A DNA stretch of 64,000 nucleotides, taken from positions 1,772,689 through 1,836,688 of the forward strand of contig JAUPSS010000007.1 of the NCBI GenBank assembly GCA_040285825.1, written 5' to 3'. Position numbers and translations under genes: made by a program. Below the pieces are notes generated by a model. That model did no database searches and had not been told where the DNA came from. It saw only the letters and a program-made list of their open reading frames with translations. The DNA comes from Eukaryota sp. TZLM1-RC. Lineage: Eukaryota > Metamonada: BaSk clade. Every line of letters begins with the position of its first letter. The first letter of the stretch is position 1. This document shows positions 11,284 to 22,639 of the stretch, one piece after another.

Positions 11284-14200
11284 TTGAAACCAAGTATGGT
11301 CAACAAAATTGAGCCAAGTCTTAGTGGTTTCAAGCCTGATCCTTCAATTAAGTTGAAATCTAAAACCACAAATCAAAATCTTCCTATGGTTATGAGCATT
11401 GATTTTGGAACATATCAGGATGGTGTTTTTCACCAAAACCAGAAAAATCAATTTCTCAGATTATCAACAAAAAATGAAAAGATGATTCAAATCTTTTGAA
11501 AAGAAGAAGTGCTGAACAGTTGAATGAATGGATTTCAGATCAAAAAGGGTTTTTTATTTCAATTGTTATGTTTAGGTTTGACTAACACAGTATCTTTTTG
11601 GAAAGCAAATATTCGTTACTATTGAAGATGAATTTCCAAATCACGTCTCTACATGAAATGGATATGAATGTTAAGGTAGAATTATTCTCTAACGAAGAAA
11701 CTTTGCTTCGTAGTTTTTCAAACCTTATAACAATTACCAACCACATTGTTTACCGAATCACAATTTAATCAAATTTGGATTACAAGTATTGGAAATTCGA
11801 TTTCATGAATTTAATTCAACATTTCCCACTGTTCCAAATGATCCAATGGTGGATGTATTCAATCAACTTTTCTCCAAGATGGGGAAAGGTTGTCATCAGG
11901 ATCAATTGCTTTTATCTTTCAGATACTCTGGTATTTGTCAGGAAGTTTATTAAAATCCCCTATTGATAAGGCTTAGGCAATCTGGCATATGAAATGATTT
12001 GTGAAAAGAAAATCAAACTTCATCAGGAATTTACCAATATTTCACCAATTGATTGTTTGGCTACTTTTCCACTGACACAAAATTTAATTCAATATAAACT
12101 TCATGTTTTTTTCTTTGTCCGAACCTCTTCGTGCTGTTTCAAAAAGACAAGTTCATTTTGCCATCTTATAAAACCATTCGAGCAACCGTCAACTCAATGG
12201 TTCAACATTCAAATGTGATACTCAAATTGAAAGAAACTGTTCCCAAATTACAACAGTTACGAATTCATACTACATGTTGAAGTTGTATTTGAAGTCCCGA
12301 TTTGAACGTAATTTAGTACTACCACAAATATTTGCCAAACTATATCAATCACTCATGTCCAGAATTCGTTGAATTTCAGCGGAGCATTATGGGCAAAAAA
12401 TGGTAAAACCACGAAGTGCATTTTCACAGGATTTTGAAGATTTTGTTTATGGTGAAGGAGTTTATACTTTTAAAACTACCTTTGAGCAACAAAAGTTAAA
12501 CAAAACAATGAGTTATCTTGATCACTTAAGAAACAAGCCTGAACAGTTTCCACGATTTCCAACTGATGGATTCAGTAGACCACCTGAATATATGGTTCCA
12601 ATTATGTTTACTAAATTTGAGAATAATTTTAAATCAAATTATGAAAAACGTATCAATGGTTTTATTATTGTTTATTTTGACAAACCAGATGTGGAAAATG
12701 TGTTAGCAGAAGTGCACAAGCTGGGTGGAAAGTCAACGCCATTATCTACAATTATTTCATTATTTAGATTTAGGCTTCGTCAATTCAAAAACTTGTTTTT
12801 AGTTAATGAGAAAGATTGCTTGAGTTCTTTGTTTCATCATCCTGAAAATATTTCAGATCTTCTGAATGATGAATTGTTCGTGTTATGTGAATAACATGAT
12901 GTAAGAAATAATGAATTTAGAGACATATTTGAAGGTCTTATTGTGCCATTTACTTGTCAAATTGAAAATTTGGTCACTGACGAGACTTTTGTTGATAACA
13001 TATTTCCAGTGAATATGCAGTTTCTTGTAGACGCTGTTGAAAAAGATCCTCAAATATTCCTAAAACCAGCAATTACCATTGCCCAATATATCTCCTGTAG
13101 AGAGAAAAGACCTGTCATATTTCTCCTGTGTTAAGCACTGTAAGTCCTATTTTCCTATTGATACAAGAACAATATGGACAATTATGAGACAAACACTAAT
13201 TGATAATATATTATCTACATAGACGCTGAAAATGCCAAATACACTAGCCCCAATTACGATAGTCAAACCACCTCAACAATTTGAATTTAAGTCTAATATT
13301 CTCGATTTAAACCAACCAGTGTTCAAACAGAAGAGCTATACATTCAACATTATCCACACAGATGGATTCAATATTGCAGTAGAATTTGTTGTTCGTCGGG
13401 ATTTACAAGGTCAAAAATGTAAGCCAGACAACAAGGCTAGTATTTCTGATTTATATATTGATGATGTTGATGTTGATACGTTTCAAGGCAAACGAATTGT
13501 TGTTAGTGATCCTGGAAAACGTGATTTATTGTATTTTGGGAGTAAAAAAACTGATGAAGAACTAGCCAAGGTGCCTGAACATGAAACGATACAGCAAAAA
13601 ATTAGTCGGGTGATGAATCAAGACAAGGAATTTCAAATGGTTGAGAATGACTCAAATGTCCTGGTCTATGAAAAGTAGAATTAATGAAAAAGAAAAACGT
13701 TGGGCGACAAAGAATACTGAGGTAGATTACGACAGGAACCAAATGATAGAGTCTAAGGAAATGACAATCGAAGATGCTAACACCGAATTATCCGCGTTTG
13801 CTGCCAATTCAGCAACTTTTATAGATTTTTCCAACTTTGTGGTTGCCAAACTTCGGCAAGTTTTTTTTGACAATTGACTTTTACAGTCTAGACTTGAAGT
13901 ACATTCATAAAATGCAAGCTTTATTCACAAGGATAAGACTGAAAGTTGGTTGTTCACCAGTTTAACAATCCAAAAGTCACTTTAGACTAATGGGTGATTA
14001 TGGTGACAAAGGTTCCAAGAATTTGAAACAACAGAGACCTACTCGAGGCACTGGATGGATTCAATTTCTGAAAAGAAATGGATTTGAAGTATTGATGATT
14101 ACTGAAGCTTTCACTTCAGCAAAATGTCCTGTTTGTTTTGAAAAGGTTGCTACGTTTTTGAGAGTAACAAATCCCAGATGCTAGAGAAGAGAAAAGACTC

Positions 14201-14420
14201 CTGTTACTACATGTCATGGTTTATTAGCTTGTAACAGTGAGAGTTGCAAACACAGTAACAAAGGCTCAACCAAGCTTTTCAATAGAAATAAGCTGGCTTG
14301 TCTGAATATGTTTGCAATTGCTGAAGCTAAACAGTGGTAATGAGAGGCCTCAGTATCTGTGTAGTAGATAGTTTTTGTACCTATTTCACACGAAAATTAA
14401 TCGTGTATTTATGGGAATTT
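11284..14420 (+). pseudogene. Fanzor lineage b, copy 1, degraded full-length
   Basis: Collinear fragments of one large Fanzor1-like protein. The N-terminal pieces are at 11284-11499 and 12400-12894 (including KFENNFKSNYEKRINGF, typical of the helical lobe) and 12943-13134. At 13232-13678 the TDGFNIAVEF strand is followed by RuvC-I RIVVSDPGKRDLLYFG. At 13641-13877 is an acidic helix region. At 13990-14335 come the RuvC-II region (MGDYGDKGSKN), the TSAKCPVCFEK...LLACNSESCKHSNKG zinc ribbon and the RuvC-III helix FNRNKLACLNM. The RuvC-III Asp expected in RD is Asn here (codon 14287-14289). At least six stops or frameshifts separate the pieces. Sequence conserved with copy 2 continues about 80 bp past the last codon. 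Confidence 0.8.
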
Positions 14421-14488
14421 CCCACATCAAATCACATCATTTTGTCTCACCCAATCCCTATCCTCTGAATCCTCATTTATACCTACTT

Positions 14489-16171
14489 ATGTCCATTAAT
14501 CTCATCAATTCTTCTCGTGATGTGCTCTTCTCTATACTCAGAGATGTTTCTGGGATGAAAGCCCTCCTTCTTGACCCTTATACTGTTTGTTCCACTTCTC
14601 GCTAACCGTAGTCCTCTGTTGTATCACATGTGGCTTCCCAATCAGAAATTATTGCAGAACAAGTTTTTCTTGTCAAACGTCTCTCTTCCCCCTGTTCTGA
14701 ACCACTGCACCATCTCAAAGCCCTTGTTTTCATATCCCCCACACCTGAATCTATAACTTGCCTCTGTGAAGAACTTAAACAACCAATGTTTTCTTCCTAT
14801 TCCATTGTACTAACCTCTGACCTTTCAGATGACGTCATCAAAGAGATTGCTTTGGCTGACACCTCATCAGTTGTCACTTCACTCCGTTCTTATTATCTCA
14901 ACTTTTGTCCTATTACTCCCCACACCGCTTACTCAACTCTATCACATCTTAAACTCCTCCCTTCCGAAACCTCCCAGGCCTCTTCTTTACTAACGTCATT
15001 ACTTATTGCTCTTGGATCTCCCGCCTCAATTAGGTATATTAAAGATAGCGATCTAACCCGAACTATCGCATCATCGTGTCACTCTCAGCTTCGACAACAC
15101 AAAGATTTGCTCAACAAATCTTCCCTTACCCAAGTCCTCGTAATGGATCGAAAGGAGGATCCTGTCAGCCCGGTGGTATTGCCTTGGACTTACCATGCAA
15201 TGATTGGCGAATTTAGTTCTTCATTTATCAATAACAGAGCAGTCATTAGAAAAGATGGTGAAGAAAAGGAATATGTTTTTTCCACTTTTAATGATTCTTT
15301 TTTCGAAAACCATCGCAATTCATCTTTTGGGGACGTGGGCGTTGCAACTCATGATTTAGTTTGTGAATTTTCAAAGCAGCAGTCAAGCGCAAAAGCCTTG
15401 AATTCTATAGAAGATATCCAATCATTTGTCGAATCTTTACCAGAGTTTAGAACGCAAAAAACCACAATGACCAAGCATGTGGCAATGGTTTCTTATTTAG
15501 CAAAGGTAGTTGAGGATAGAATGTTGATGGATTTGGGTGAAGTTGAACAATCTTTCTTGGCGAGTCATGGTCACTCAAATCGTGAATTGATTGATTGGCT
15601 TAAACGGTCAAAAATCTCTGACAATGATAAGCTTCGGTTATTGGTAATGTTGAACATCAAGGATCCAAGTTTTGAATTACCAACTGAAATTTCCGAGTCT
15701 TGTCCATTTTTGGTGACTGCAAACGACAAAATTAAGTCTTTCATTTCAAATCGGCAATTGGATTTATTTAAATCCAGAAATTTGCTAGCAAAAGCTCATT
15801 CGGTGGTGAGGAAGCAAGTTAAAGGAGTTGCTAATGTGTATGCTCAGTATCAACCAATGATTGCTAATTTAGTTGACCAAGTTAGAAATAGAAACTTAAA
15901 GGAATCTGTTTGGCCTTTTGTTGATGGACAGCATTCAACTGAAAAACCTTCAATATTGGTTGTACTCATAGTGGGTGGTATTTCTTTATTAGAAGCCCAA
16001 TACATTGAGGAATTCAATTCTCAGAATAATGGGTTTCAGATAATACTTGTAGGTACTAGTCTGTTGAATAGCAAATCATTTTTAGAGTCCATTGTACAAC
16101 CTGATTCTTCTTCAGGGCCACTCTCTCTTGCTCATGGTGCTATTAATAAGATGTTTTCGTTCTTTAGCTGA
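14489..16171 (+). CDS. VPS45: VPS45, Sec1/Munc18-family vesicle fusion protein
   Basis: Two exons, 14489-14584 and 14612-16171, separated by a 27-nt intron (GTTTGT...GCTAACCGTAG). Joined, they give 551 aa, close to the usual 550-570. Exon 1 ends MKALLLDPYT and exon 2 begins SSVVSHVASQSEIIAEQVFL, matching the Vps45 N-terminus residue for residue across the splice. SM proteins clasp SNARE bundles; Vps45 acts with the Tlg2/syntaxin-16 and syntaxin-6 type SNAREs at the trans-Golgi and endosomes. The signature VMDRKEDPVSPVVLPWTYHA is at about 190-210. The C-terminal domain has VLIVGGISLLEA and IILVGTSLLNSKSFL. The intron leaves codons intact at phase 0. The protein is complete with no damage. Confidence 0.94.
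14585..14611 (+). other. 27-nt intron of VPS45
   Basis: Starts GTTTGT and ends GTAG, with CTAAC ten bases before the end as a possible branch site. Removing it restores the conserved Vps45 N-terminus; without removal the frame hits a stop. Confidence 0.88.
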
Positions 16172-16454
16172 AAATTGTAAATGGTGTTGTTATAAATTAT
16201 ACTTCCTTTTGTTTTGAAATGTTACATAGGTTGCTACTTGTTAATAACTTTGGTGTTTTTCAGTCCAAGCAACGGTGTTTCCTCAAATTCATTCCAAGAA
16301 TTCGTAAATAAAACAACAAGGTTATCCTATTCTAAAATTGATTCGAGGAATAGAGACTGAAATACTTTGTTGAGTATGTTGGTTTTGGTAGAAGTTGAAG
16401 TAAGTGGAGGTAGTTCCAATACCAATAGAGGTGATCAATATTCAACACCAAATT
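16172..16454. other. Spacer downstream of VPS45
   Basis: AT-rich, no coding signal. It should hold the VPS45 3' UTR and the left edge of the next retroelement fragment. Confidence 0.4.
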
Positions 16455-17252
16455 GGGTTTCATTACCATTAAAAAAAGGTGTGTGCGAGAACAAGTCATC
16501 AGATTCTTCACTATTTGTCACCATCGTGCCACGAAAGTTTGGGCAATGTGCTTATAATGACGATTTTGTAACAAAAATGAGATTATATCTGAATAACCCT
16601 ATTAACCAACTTCAACGAAACGTGTATTTGTTCGAATTCACCTCAGCTCACTTTGCGTCATGCTTTAAATTGTCCCAAATTGGTAACTTATCGTTCTTCA
16701 TTACATGATGCTGTTAGAGACACTGTTTTCAATATTGCACAAGCTGCAAGAATATCGTGTATCAAAGAGCTTCTGCTGAAGGAAACACTGTCTCTGAATA
16801 ATTTTGGTTCTGATGATAGAGGTGATGTATACTGTGATTGGATTGATAACTCGAAGCTATTGTTGTCTTTGCCTCATGTAATGTTGCAAATGACACTTTG
16901 GTTCAAAGCATGGAACTTAATCCTGTAATAGCTCTCGAATATAAAGCCAAAGAAAAACATAGAAAATATGATAAAGATATTGAAGCTAATGCCGATAGAA
17001 ATACACCACTGGTATTTATTGCTTTTCCATTTTCGATAAACTGAAAACTATCAGTAGAAGCAGTAACTTTTTTGATTGATTTCCAAGAAATGGTTCAAAA
17101 ACAGCAATGAACAGAGTTGTTGTGTTTTTGTGGTGGTCACATATTTAATTTGCCATAATTAATAGATTACCTCGGTTCGTTTATCGAATAAGAGAAGCAA
17201 TGGCAAGAAAACAAGCAGGTCAGGATTTTCTAGAGGAAATCTTGGTTCATTG
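16455..17252 (+). pseudogene. Family B non-LTR retrotransposon, 3' fragment
   Basis: Decayed copy of the C-terminal half of a family B element, recognised by alignment to 18937-19740. It carries KKGVCENKSSDSSLFVTIVP, the zinc-finger segment (MRHALNCPKLVTYRSSLHD), the endonuclease core (FGSDDRGDVYCDWID) and a trace of the AKEKHRKYDKD helix near 16950-16980. Frameshifts and stops interrupt it repeatedly. It ends at about 17252, just after the EEILVH-like last codons, without the 3' UTR seen in other copies. Confidence 0.7.
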
Positions 17253-17347
17253 GATCACTTAGGTCAGATTGAATTTGATAAAGCAGGAAATCTCCCACTT
17301 CCAAAAAACTCAGTTTCTCCACCTATTCCATTGTTATATCTGTCAGC

Positions 17348-17764
17348 ATGGGTCGACCTCAAGGTAATTCAAAAGTCAAGAGACATAAGTCGGTTACTAG
17401 ACGTTATGCTGGACATAAACGCACAAAAGATCTCGATCAAATACATACAGATCTCAAGCCTGAAAACATCGTAAAGTTAGTCAACCAGGAAGACGGAGAT
17501 CTTCCTGGTCTTGGAAAAAACTACTGCATTGCATGTGCTCGTCACTTCATTTCTCAGGCTCACTTAGAAGCTCATTTCAAATCCAAGCCTCATAAGAAAC
17601 GTATTAAAGCTCTCAAGGACACCCCCTATACTGATTTAGAAGCCCAATTAGCAGCAGGAAAAGCTCCACCAGACAATGGGAACAACAAACCTTCAATCTT
17701 ACCAGAGCCATCCTCTTTACCAGTTACGTTGGACCCGAGTGAATTGAGGAAGGAGTCGGTGTAG
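17348..17764 (+). CDS. ZNF593: Bud20/ZNF593-type C2H2 zinc finger protein
   Basis: 138 aa, near the usual 130-170. The family (yeast Bud20, human ZNF593, archaeal-like ZnF) is a shuttling pre-60S ribosome export factor. The basic start (KVKRHKSVTRRYAGHKRTKD) is followed by the invariant DLDQIHTDL. A single C2H2 finger uses C60, C63, H76 and H82 (YCIACARHFISQAHLEAHF, then KSKPHKKR). The C-terminal tail is Pro/Ser-rich and not conserved. The start Met precedes the basic segment as in homologues. Single exon, intact. It sits about 100 bp after a retroelement fragment, so its promoter must be short or lie within that fragment. Confidence 0.92.
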   Translation: MGRPQGNSKVKRHKSVTRRYAGHKRTKDLDQIHTDLKPENIVKLVNQEDGDLPGLGKNYCIACARHFISQAHLEAHFKSKPHKKRIKALKDTPYTDLEAQLAAGKAPPDNGNNKPSILPEPSSLPVTLDPSELRKESV

Positions 17765-18290
17765 CTTGTGCTTTTGAAATGGAGTATCTCCTCGTGTTCC
17801 TTGTGTTTGTTTAGTCTTTTTTAGCAGTATTTGTTTGCTCTTTCCATTTATTTGTGTGTATAAATGTTCTTCAATTATTAGTTTTGTATGATATTGTCTG
17901 AAATCACATCTGCTTTACACTGGACAGGAGTACATCTAAACTCCTTAATGGTACCACATTGAAAGATGGCAAACTGACAGTATGTGTAACTTCTTCCATC
18001 ATGAATTTTTGCTCCTTCAATTTGTAATATTGATTAAAATGAAATAAAATTTTTAATTGGTGCTGAAAAGAAAACCAAACTTCCACTAAGTTCTCAACAT
18101 CGTACAACCCTTGTGTATCTATTCGTTGAAGCTTTTTGAAAACCAGATGCAATCTAGAAAATATTTAATATTTGTGATGAATATTATTTGAACTAAATGC
18201 TTCTATGCATAGATTACTCTTCAACTTCGAAAAAACTCGACTTTTTGACCAGCATCAGATTTGCGGATTGTCGCTTTTTACGGAATTTCT
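17765..18290. other. Intergenic region 3' of ZNF593
   Basis: An 82-codon frame on the minus strand (17904-18152) has no recognisable motif and is probably chance. Nothing else is seen. Confidence 0.45.
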
Positions 18291-18872
18291 GTTCCAAATT
18301 CCCGAAAACACACAGTCTATTTTCGTGTGTAAAAATACAAAAACTATCTGCTAGACAGATACTGAGGTCTTTCATTACCACTCATTCTGGCTTCAGCGAT
18401 TGCAGACACATTCAGACACGCCAGCTTATTTCTACTGAAAAGCTTTGTTGAGCCTTTGTTACTGTGTTTGCAACTCTCACTGTTACAAGCTAATAAACCA
18501 TGCCATGTAGTAACAGGATTTTTTCTTATATAGAATGTGGGATTTGTTACTCTCAAAAACGTAGCAACTTTTTCAAAACAAACAGCACATTTGGTTGAAG
18601 TGAAACCTTCATTAATCATCAATACTTCAAATCCTTTCCTTTTCAGTAATTGAATCCATTCAATGCATCGAGTAGGTCTCTGATGTTTTAAGTTCTTCGA
18701 ACCTTTTTTTTGCCATAATCACCCATTGGTATTACAGTGTCTTTTGGATTATCAAATTGGTGGACAAGCTTTTTGAACAACCAACTTTCAGTCTTTTGCT
18801 TGTGAATAAAGTTTGCATTTTATGAATGCTCCACAAGTCAAAACTGTAACAGTCAATTGTCAAAAAAACTTA

Positions 18873-18879
18873 CCGAAGT
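18873..18879. repeat. Target-site duplication, 3' side of nested retroelement
   Basis: CCGAAGT, identical to 20355-20361. Fanzor b1 has a single copy at the equivalent place (ACTTCGG on its coding strand near 13850), which confirms the empty site. Confidence 0.85.
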
Positions 18880-20354
18880 ATTTATTGAATTTGCACACTT
18901 GATTAAATTAAATCATAACTAATGGGACGACTATCATTAAACCAAGATTTCCTCTACAAAATCTTGATTTGCTTGCTGTCTAGCTAAAGCTTCTCTAATT
19001 CGATTGAAAAACCGCGGTAATCTATTAATAATGGCAAATTGAATCCGTGAACGCCATAAAAAAATATCAAATCTTTTCATTGTTTTTTCTTTCACCATTT
19101 TTTGGAAGTCTTCCAAAAAAGTTTCTGCTTCAACTGATAATCTTCCATTTATCGAAAATGGGAAAGCAATAAAAACCAGCTGTGTATTTCTATCGACATT
19201 TGCATCTTCAATTTCTTTATCATATTTTCTATGTTTTTCTTTTGCTTTAAAATCCAGAGCAGCCACAGGATTAAGTTTTCTTCTGTGAACCAAAGTATCG
19301 TTTGCAATATTACATGAGACAAAGTCAACAATAGCTTCAGAATTATAAATCCAATCACAGTATACATCACCTCTATCATCAGAACCAAAATTATTCAGAG
19401 AAAGTGTTTCCTTAGGCAGGGGCTCTTTGATACACGATATCCTTGCAGTTTGTGCCATATTGAAAACAGTGTCTCTAACAGCATCATGTAATGAAGAACG
19501 ATAAGTTATCATTTTAGAGCAATTTAGAGCATGGCGCAAAGTGAGTTGAGGTGAATTCGAACAAATACATTTTTCTTTTGATAATAATTGGTTAATGGGG
19601 ATGTTCAAATATAATCTCATTTTTGTTACAAATGCTTCATTAGTGGCACACAATCCAAATCTTTGTGGTACAATGGTTACAAAAAGTGAAGAATCTGACG
19701 CCTTGTTTTCACAAACACCCTTTTCCAATAACAATGAGTGAAGATCTTGATTTAAAACAGCCGAGCTGCAAATATTATTATAAAGATCTGTTTCATACAT
19801 TCCAGTCAATCTTTTCTGTAATGTTCGAAGAGTGTACTTCAAATTTAAAACATTTTTTTCTGGAATATTGCCATTGAATGATTGGGGAAAACATCGACCC
19901 CATTTTTCCACATCAATTCTTGAAATTTCTTCATTTAATGCAAAAACAGTGGAACTTTGCGTTGTCATCAATAAATCTTCCCAATCTGCAAATCTTTCGG
20001 AAAACTCAAAGATTGCATTTCTGCATCCACCAACAAAAGCACACGAGGTAAGAATAGAAGCCTTCGTCCACCCTAAACCACCATAATGTGGACTAAGGTA
20101 AGCATGATCTGGAATTTGAAACATTTTACATCCCAGTAATTGAGACAGAACTTTTGCACGTAACTCATTAAACTTTTGAGCCAAAGGTCTAGTGACAAGA
20201 GGATTTGTAGATCGAAATATATGATTAAAATTGGAACTAAAACACAGTCCTATAATGGTAAATTTGATGTGTTTTTTTATATCTAAATTCATCATTCGGT
20301 CAATTTTGTCAGAAATTGAGTTCAACTTTTCAAACAATTTTTTGGTAATTTCAT
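18880..20354 (-). mobile_element. Family B non-LTR retrotransposon, nested in Fanzor b2
   Basis: A 1475-bp 5'-truncated insertion flanked by the 7-bp duplication CCGAAGT (18873-18879 and 20355-20361). Its 466-codon frame (20337-18937) is uninterrupted. It starts in the RT thumb (LDIKKHIKFTIIGLCF), passes a zinc finger (KCICSNSPQLTLRHALNC), and enters the endonuclease domain (DRGDVYCDWIYNSEAIVDFV, then FKAKEKHRKYD). It ends FFNRIREALARQQANQDFVEEI. Asp-Asp-Lys spacing fits the R2-type PD-(D/E)xK endonuclease. The 3' tail is short and ends near AATTCAATAAAT, with no long poly(A). The RT palm is missing, so the copy is inactive by itself. Confidence 0.86.
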
Positions 20355-20361
20355 CCGAAGT
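20355..20361. repeat. Target-site duplication, 5' side of nested retroelement
   Basis: CCGAAGT; see 18873-18879. The truncated 5' end of the retroelement abuts this copy directly. Confidence 0.85.
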
Positions 20362-21434
20362 ATGGTAACCACAAAGTTAAAAATATCTATAAAAGTTGCT
20401 GAATTGGCAGCAAACGCGGATAATTCGGTGTTTGCATCTTCAATTGCCATTCCGTTAGACTCTATCATCTGGTTCCTGTCGTAATCTACCTCAGTATATT
20501 TTGTCGCCCATCGTTTCTGTTTTTCATTCAGCCTACTTTTCAAAGACCAGGACCTCTGAGTCATTCTCAACCATTTGAATTTCTTGTCTTGACTCATCAC
20601 CCGACTATTTCTTTGCTGTTCAGTTTCAGTCTTTTTACTCCCAAAATACAATAAATCACGTTTTCCAGGATCACAAACAACAATTCGTTTGCCTTGAAAA
20701 GTATCAACATCACCATCATCAATATATAAATCAGAAACACTAGCCTTTTTGTCTGGCTTACATTTCTGACCTTGTAAATCCTGACGAACAAATTCTACTG
20801 CAATGTTAAATTCATCTGTGTGAATAATGTTGTTGATTTTATAGCTCTTCTTTTTGAACATTGGTTGATTTTAATCAAGAACATTAGACCAAAATTGAAA
20901 TTTCTCAGGTGGTTTGAATCTATGAACTTGGGCTAGTGTATTGACCATTTTTAATTTCTGATCAGGCAACAAATCGTCTATCAATGTTTGTTTAATAATC
21001 CTTCATATTGTTCTTGTATCAATAGGAAAATATCCAGGACCTACAGTGGTTGAAACAAGAGAAATATGATATGTTTTTTTCTCTCTACTGGAGAGATATT
21101 GGGCAATTTTAATTACTGGTATTAGGAATATGTGAGGATCTTTTTCAACAGCGTTTGCAAGAAAATGTACATCCACTGGAAATATGTTATCAACTAAATT
21201 CTCGTCAGTGACCAAATTCTCAATTTGACAAGTAAATGGCTCAAAAAGACCTTCAAAGATGTCTCTCAAATCGTTATTTTTTGCATCATGTTGTTCACAT
21301 AAATCAAAAAATTCATCATTCAGAAGGTCTGACATATTTTCAGGATGATGAAACAAAGAACTCAAGCAATCTTTATCATCAACTAAAAACAAGTTTTTGA
21401 ATTGACGAAGCCTAAATCTAGACCCTGACTAAAT

Positions 21435-21516
21435 GTACCATTGATTGCACCATAAATTATAATTTTTTGGTAAATGTACCATAATGAAAACGTACCACAA
21501 TTTCATCAACGTACCA
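21435..21516 (+). repeat. Clustered GTACCA repeats beside the MULE
   Basis: GTACCA occurs at 21435, 21476, 21492 and 21511, with a variant GCACCA at 21448, just upstream of the MULE coding remnant. Subterminal repeats of this type are often transposase-binding sites; that role is inferred. Confidence 0.4.
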
Positions 21517-21542
21517 CATTCTGTTTCGTCTGAACTTCATAT

Positions 21543-22637
21543 ATGGACTTCTCTGATCTTAAGGCAGACAGTTTCACCGATATAAAAACCTCCCTTTATG
21601 CACGCTGTTTTGCTTCCGGCTATGCTCTGATAGTAGATCATTCATCTGACTACACTTGTCATTTCTGTTGTGAAAAAGGAGGTAACTTCCGTTGTAAAAA
21701 CGAAGGTGGTAAAACCCGCAAAACAGGTTGTCCCTTCAACATTCGGGTCACACGGACAGAAAATAATTGGGTGGTTGTTAGTCAACACAACTTCTCCGTT
21801 CTTTCGTACGAGATACTGATCTGGAAGACAAAGTACGAAGTTTATGGAAATCAGTTTGCTATGCCGGGGACCACGTGTCAATGCTGCAGAAAAAGAACAA
21901 AATTGATCAGGAGTTCCACATGTTTCCTCAGTTGATTGATTATCTCGATGATTTGGTTGACAATTATGGCGAAAAATTTCTGGTTTGTCATACAACTTAT
22001 GATTTCTACCTTGGACAGAGGGCTTCATCTCGAGTTGAATCAATTCACAGTATTCTCAAAAGATATCTTAAAGTATCCACTGGTGATTTGGCAAATATTG
22101 TGGAGAAGACGGTTGTTATGTGGTCGAATATAGTGGCTGAACACAAATTTCAAGAGACTAGAGACGCTGATATTAACTTGATCTATTCAGAATGCGTAAA
22201 TTCTTTCATTCAACCTATCTTGAAAAAACTTCCCAATTTCATCTGCATCCTGGTTGCAGACAAAGTGATAAGATCACAATCACGATGCGGATCTCTTCCC
22301 AATGATCGGCTTTCATCCAACTTTGGTCTTACGTCATTATCTCAGCTTTTCAACTGTATGAAAGCGGAAACCAACTCTCAGTCGATTTATTCCATCTTCA
22401 CTGGCATTGGGAGCATTCCCATGTTCCTATTCAAGTTCCCTCACAGCCACAAGTTCCTGTTTCAACTGATACCACGCCGTTAGAGCTTCTTTCTTCCGCT
22501 TCGTTATCCGAAGAACAGCGTCAATTTGTGACGTCTTCTTTATACCAATTGGTGACATCCGTACAGAACATACCTTTTGCTTCTTCTGTAAAAAAGACAA
22601 GGGGACGACCTTTAGAATGCGAAGAGTCAAGATAATC
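21543..22637 (+). pseudogene. Mutator-like (MULE) transposase remnant
   Basis: Two frame-shifted pieces. The first, 21543-21935, has a FAR1/WRKY-GCM1-like zinc-binding N-terminal region (CHFCCEKGG...GCPFNIRVTRTENNWVV followed by H). The second, 21875-22483, has the post-catalytic MULE segment (RASSRVESIHSILKRYL, then STGDL). A third stretch at about 22440-22637 ends with KKTRGRPLE, a basic tail common in MULE proteins. The central DDE domain is deleted, so it is a non-autonomous remnant. MULEs move by cut and paste. The left edge abuts the truncated Fanzor b2. Confidence 0.65.
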
Positions 22638-22639
22638 TC

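Larger units (their letters stand above)
18291..21424 (-). pseudogene. Fanzor lineage b, copy 2, split by a nested retroelement
   Basis: Mirror-strand, 5'-truncated relative of copy 1. It starts at about 21424, inside the helical lobe (aligned to about 12775 of copy 1). Pieces are 21392-21003 (LVDDKDCLSSLFHHPENMSD), 20861-20362 (IIHTDEFNIAVEF, then RuvC-I RIVVCDPGKRDLLYFG) and 18872-18344 (zinc ribbon TSTKCAVCFEK...LLACNSESCKHSNKG and FSRNKLACLNV). A family B retroelement (18880-20354) interrupts it. RuvC-III again has RNK where RD is expected (codon 18428-18430). Many other stops and frameshifts are present. Conservation with copy 1 extends past the coding end to about 18300. Confidence 0.8.

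Noticed and set aside
17904-18152. 82-codon minus-strand gene
   Set aside because: No domain, no similarity recognised, and no host-like codon pattern.
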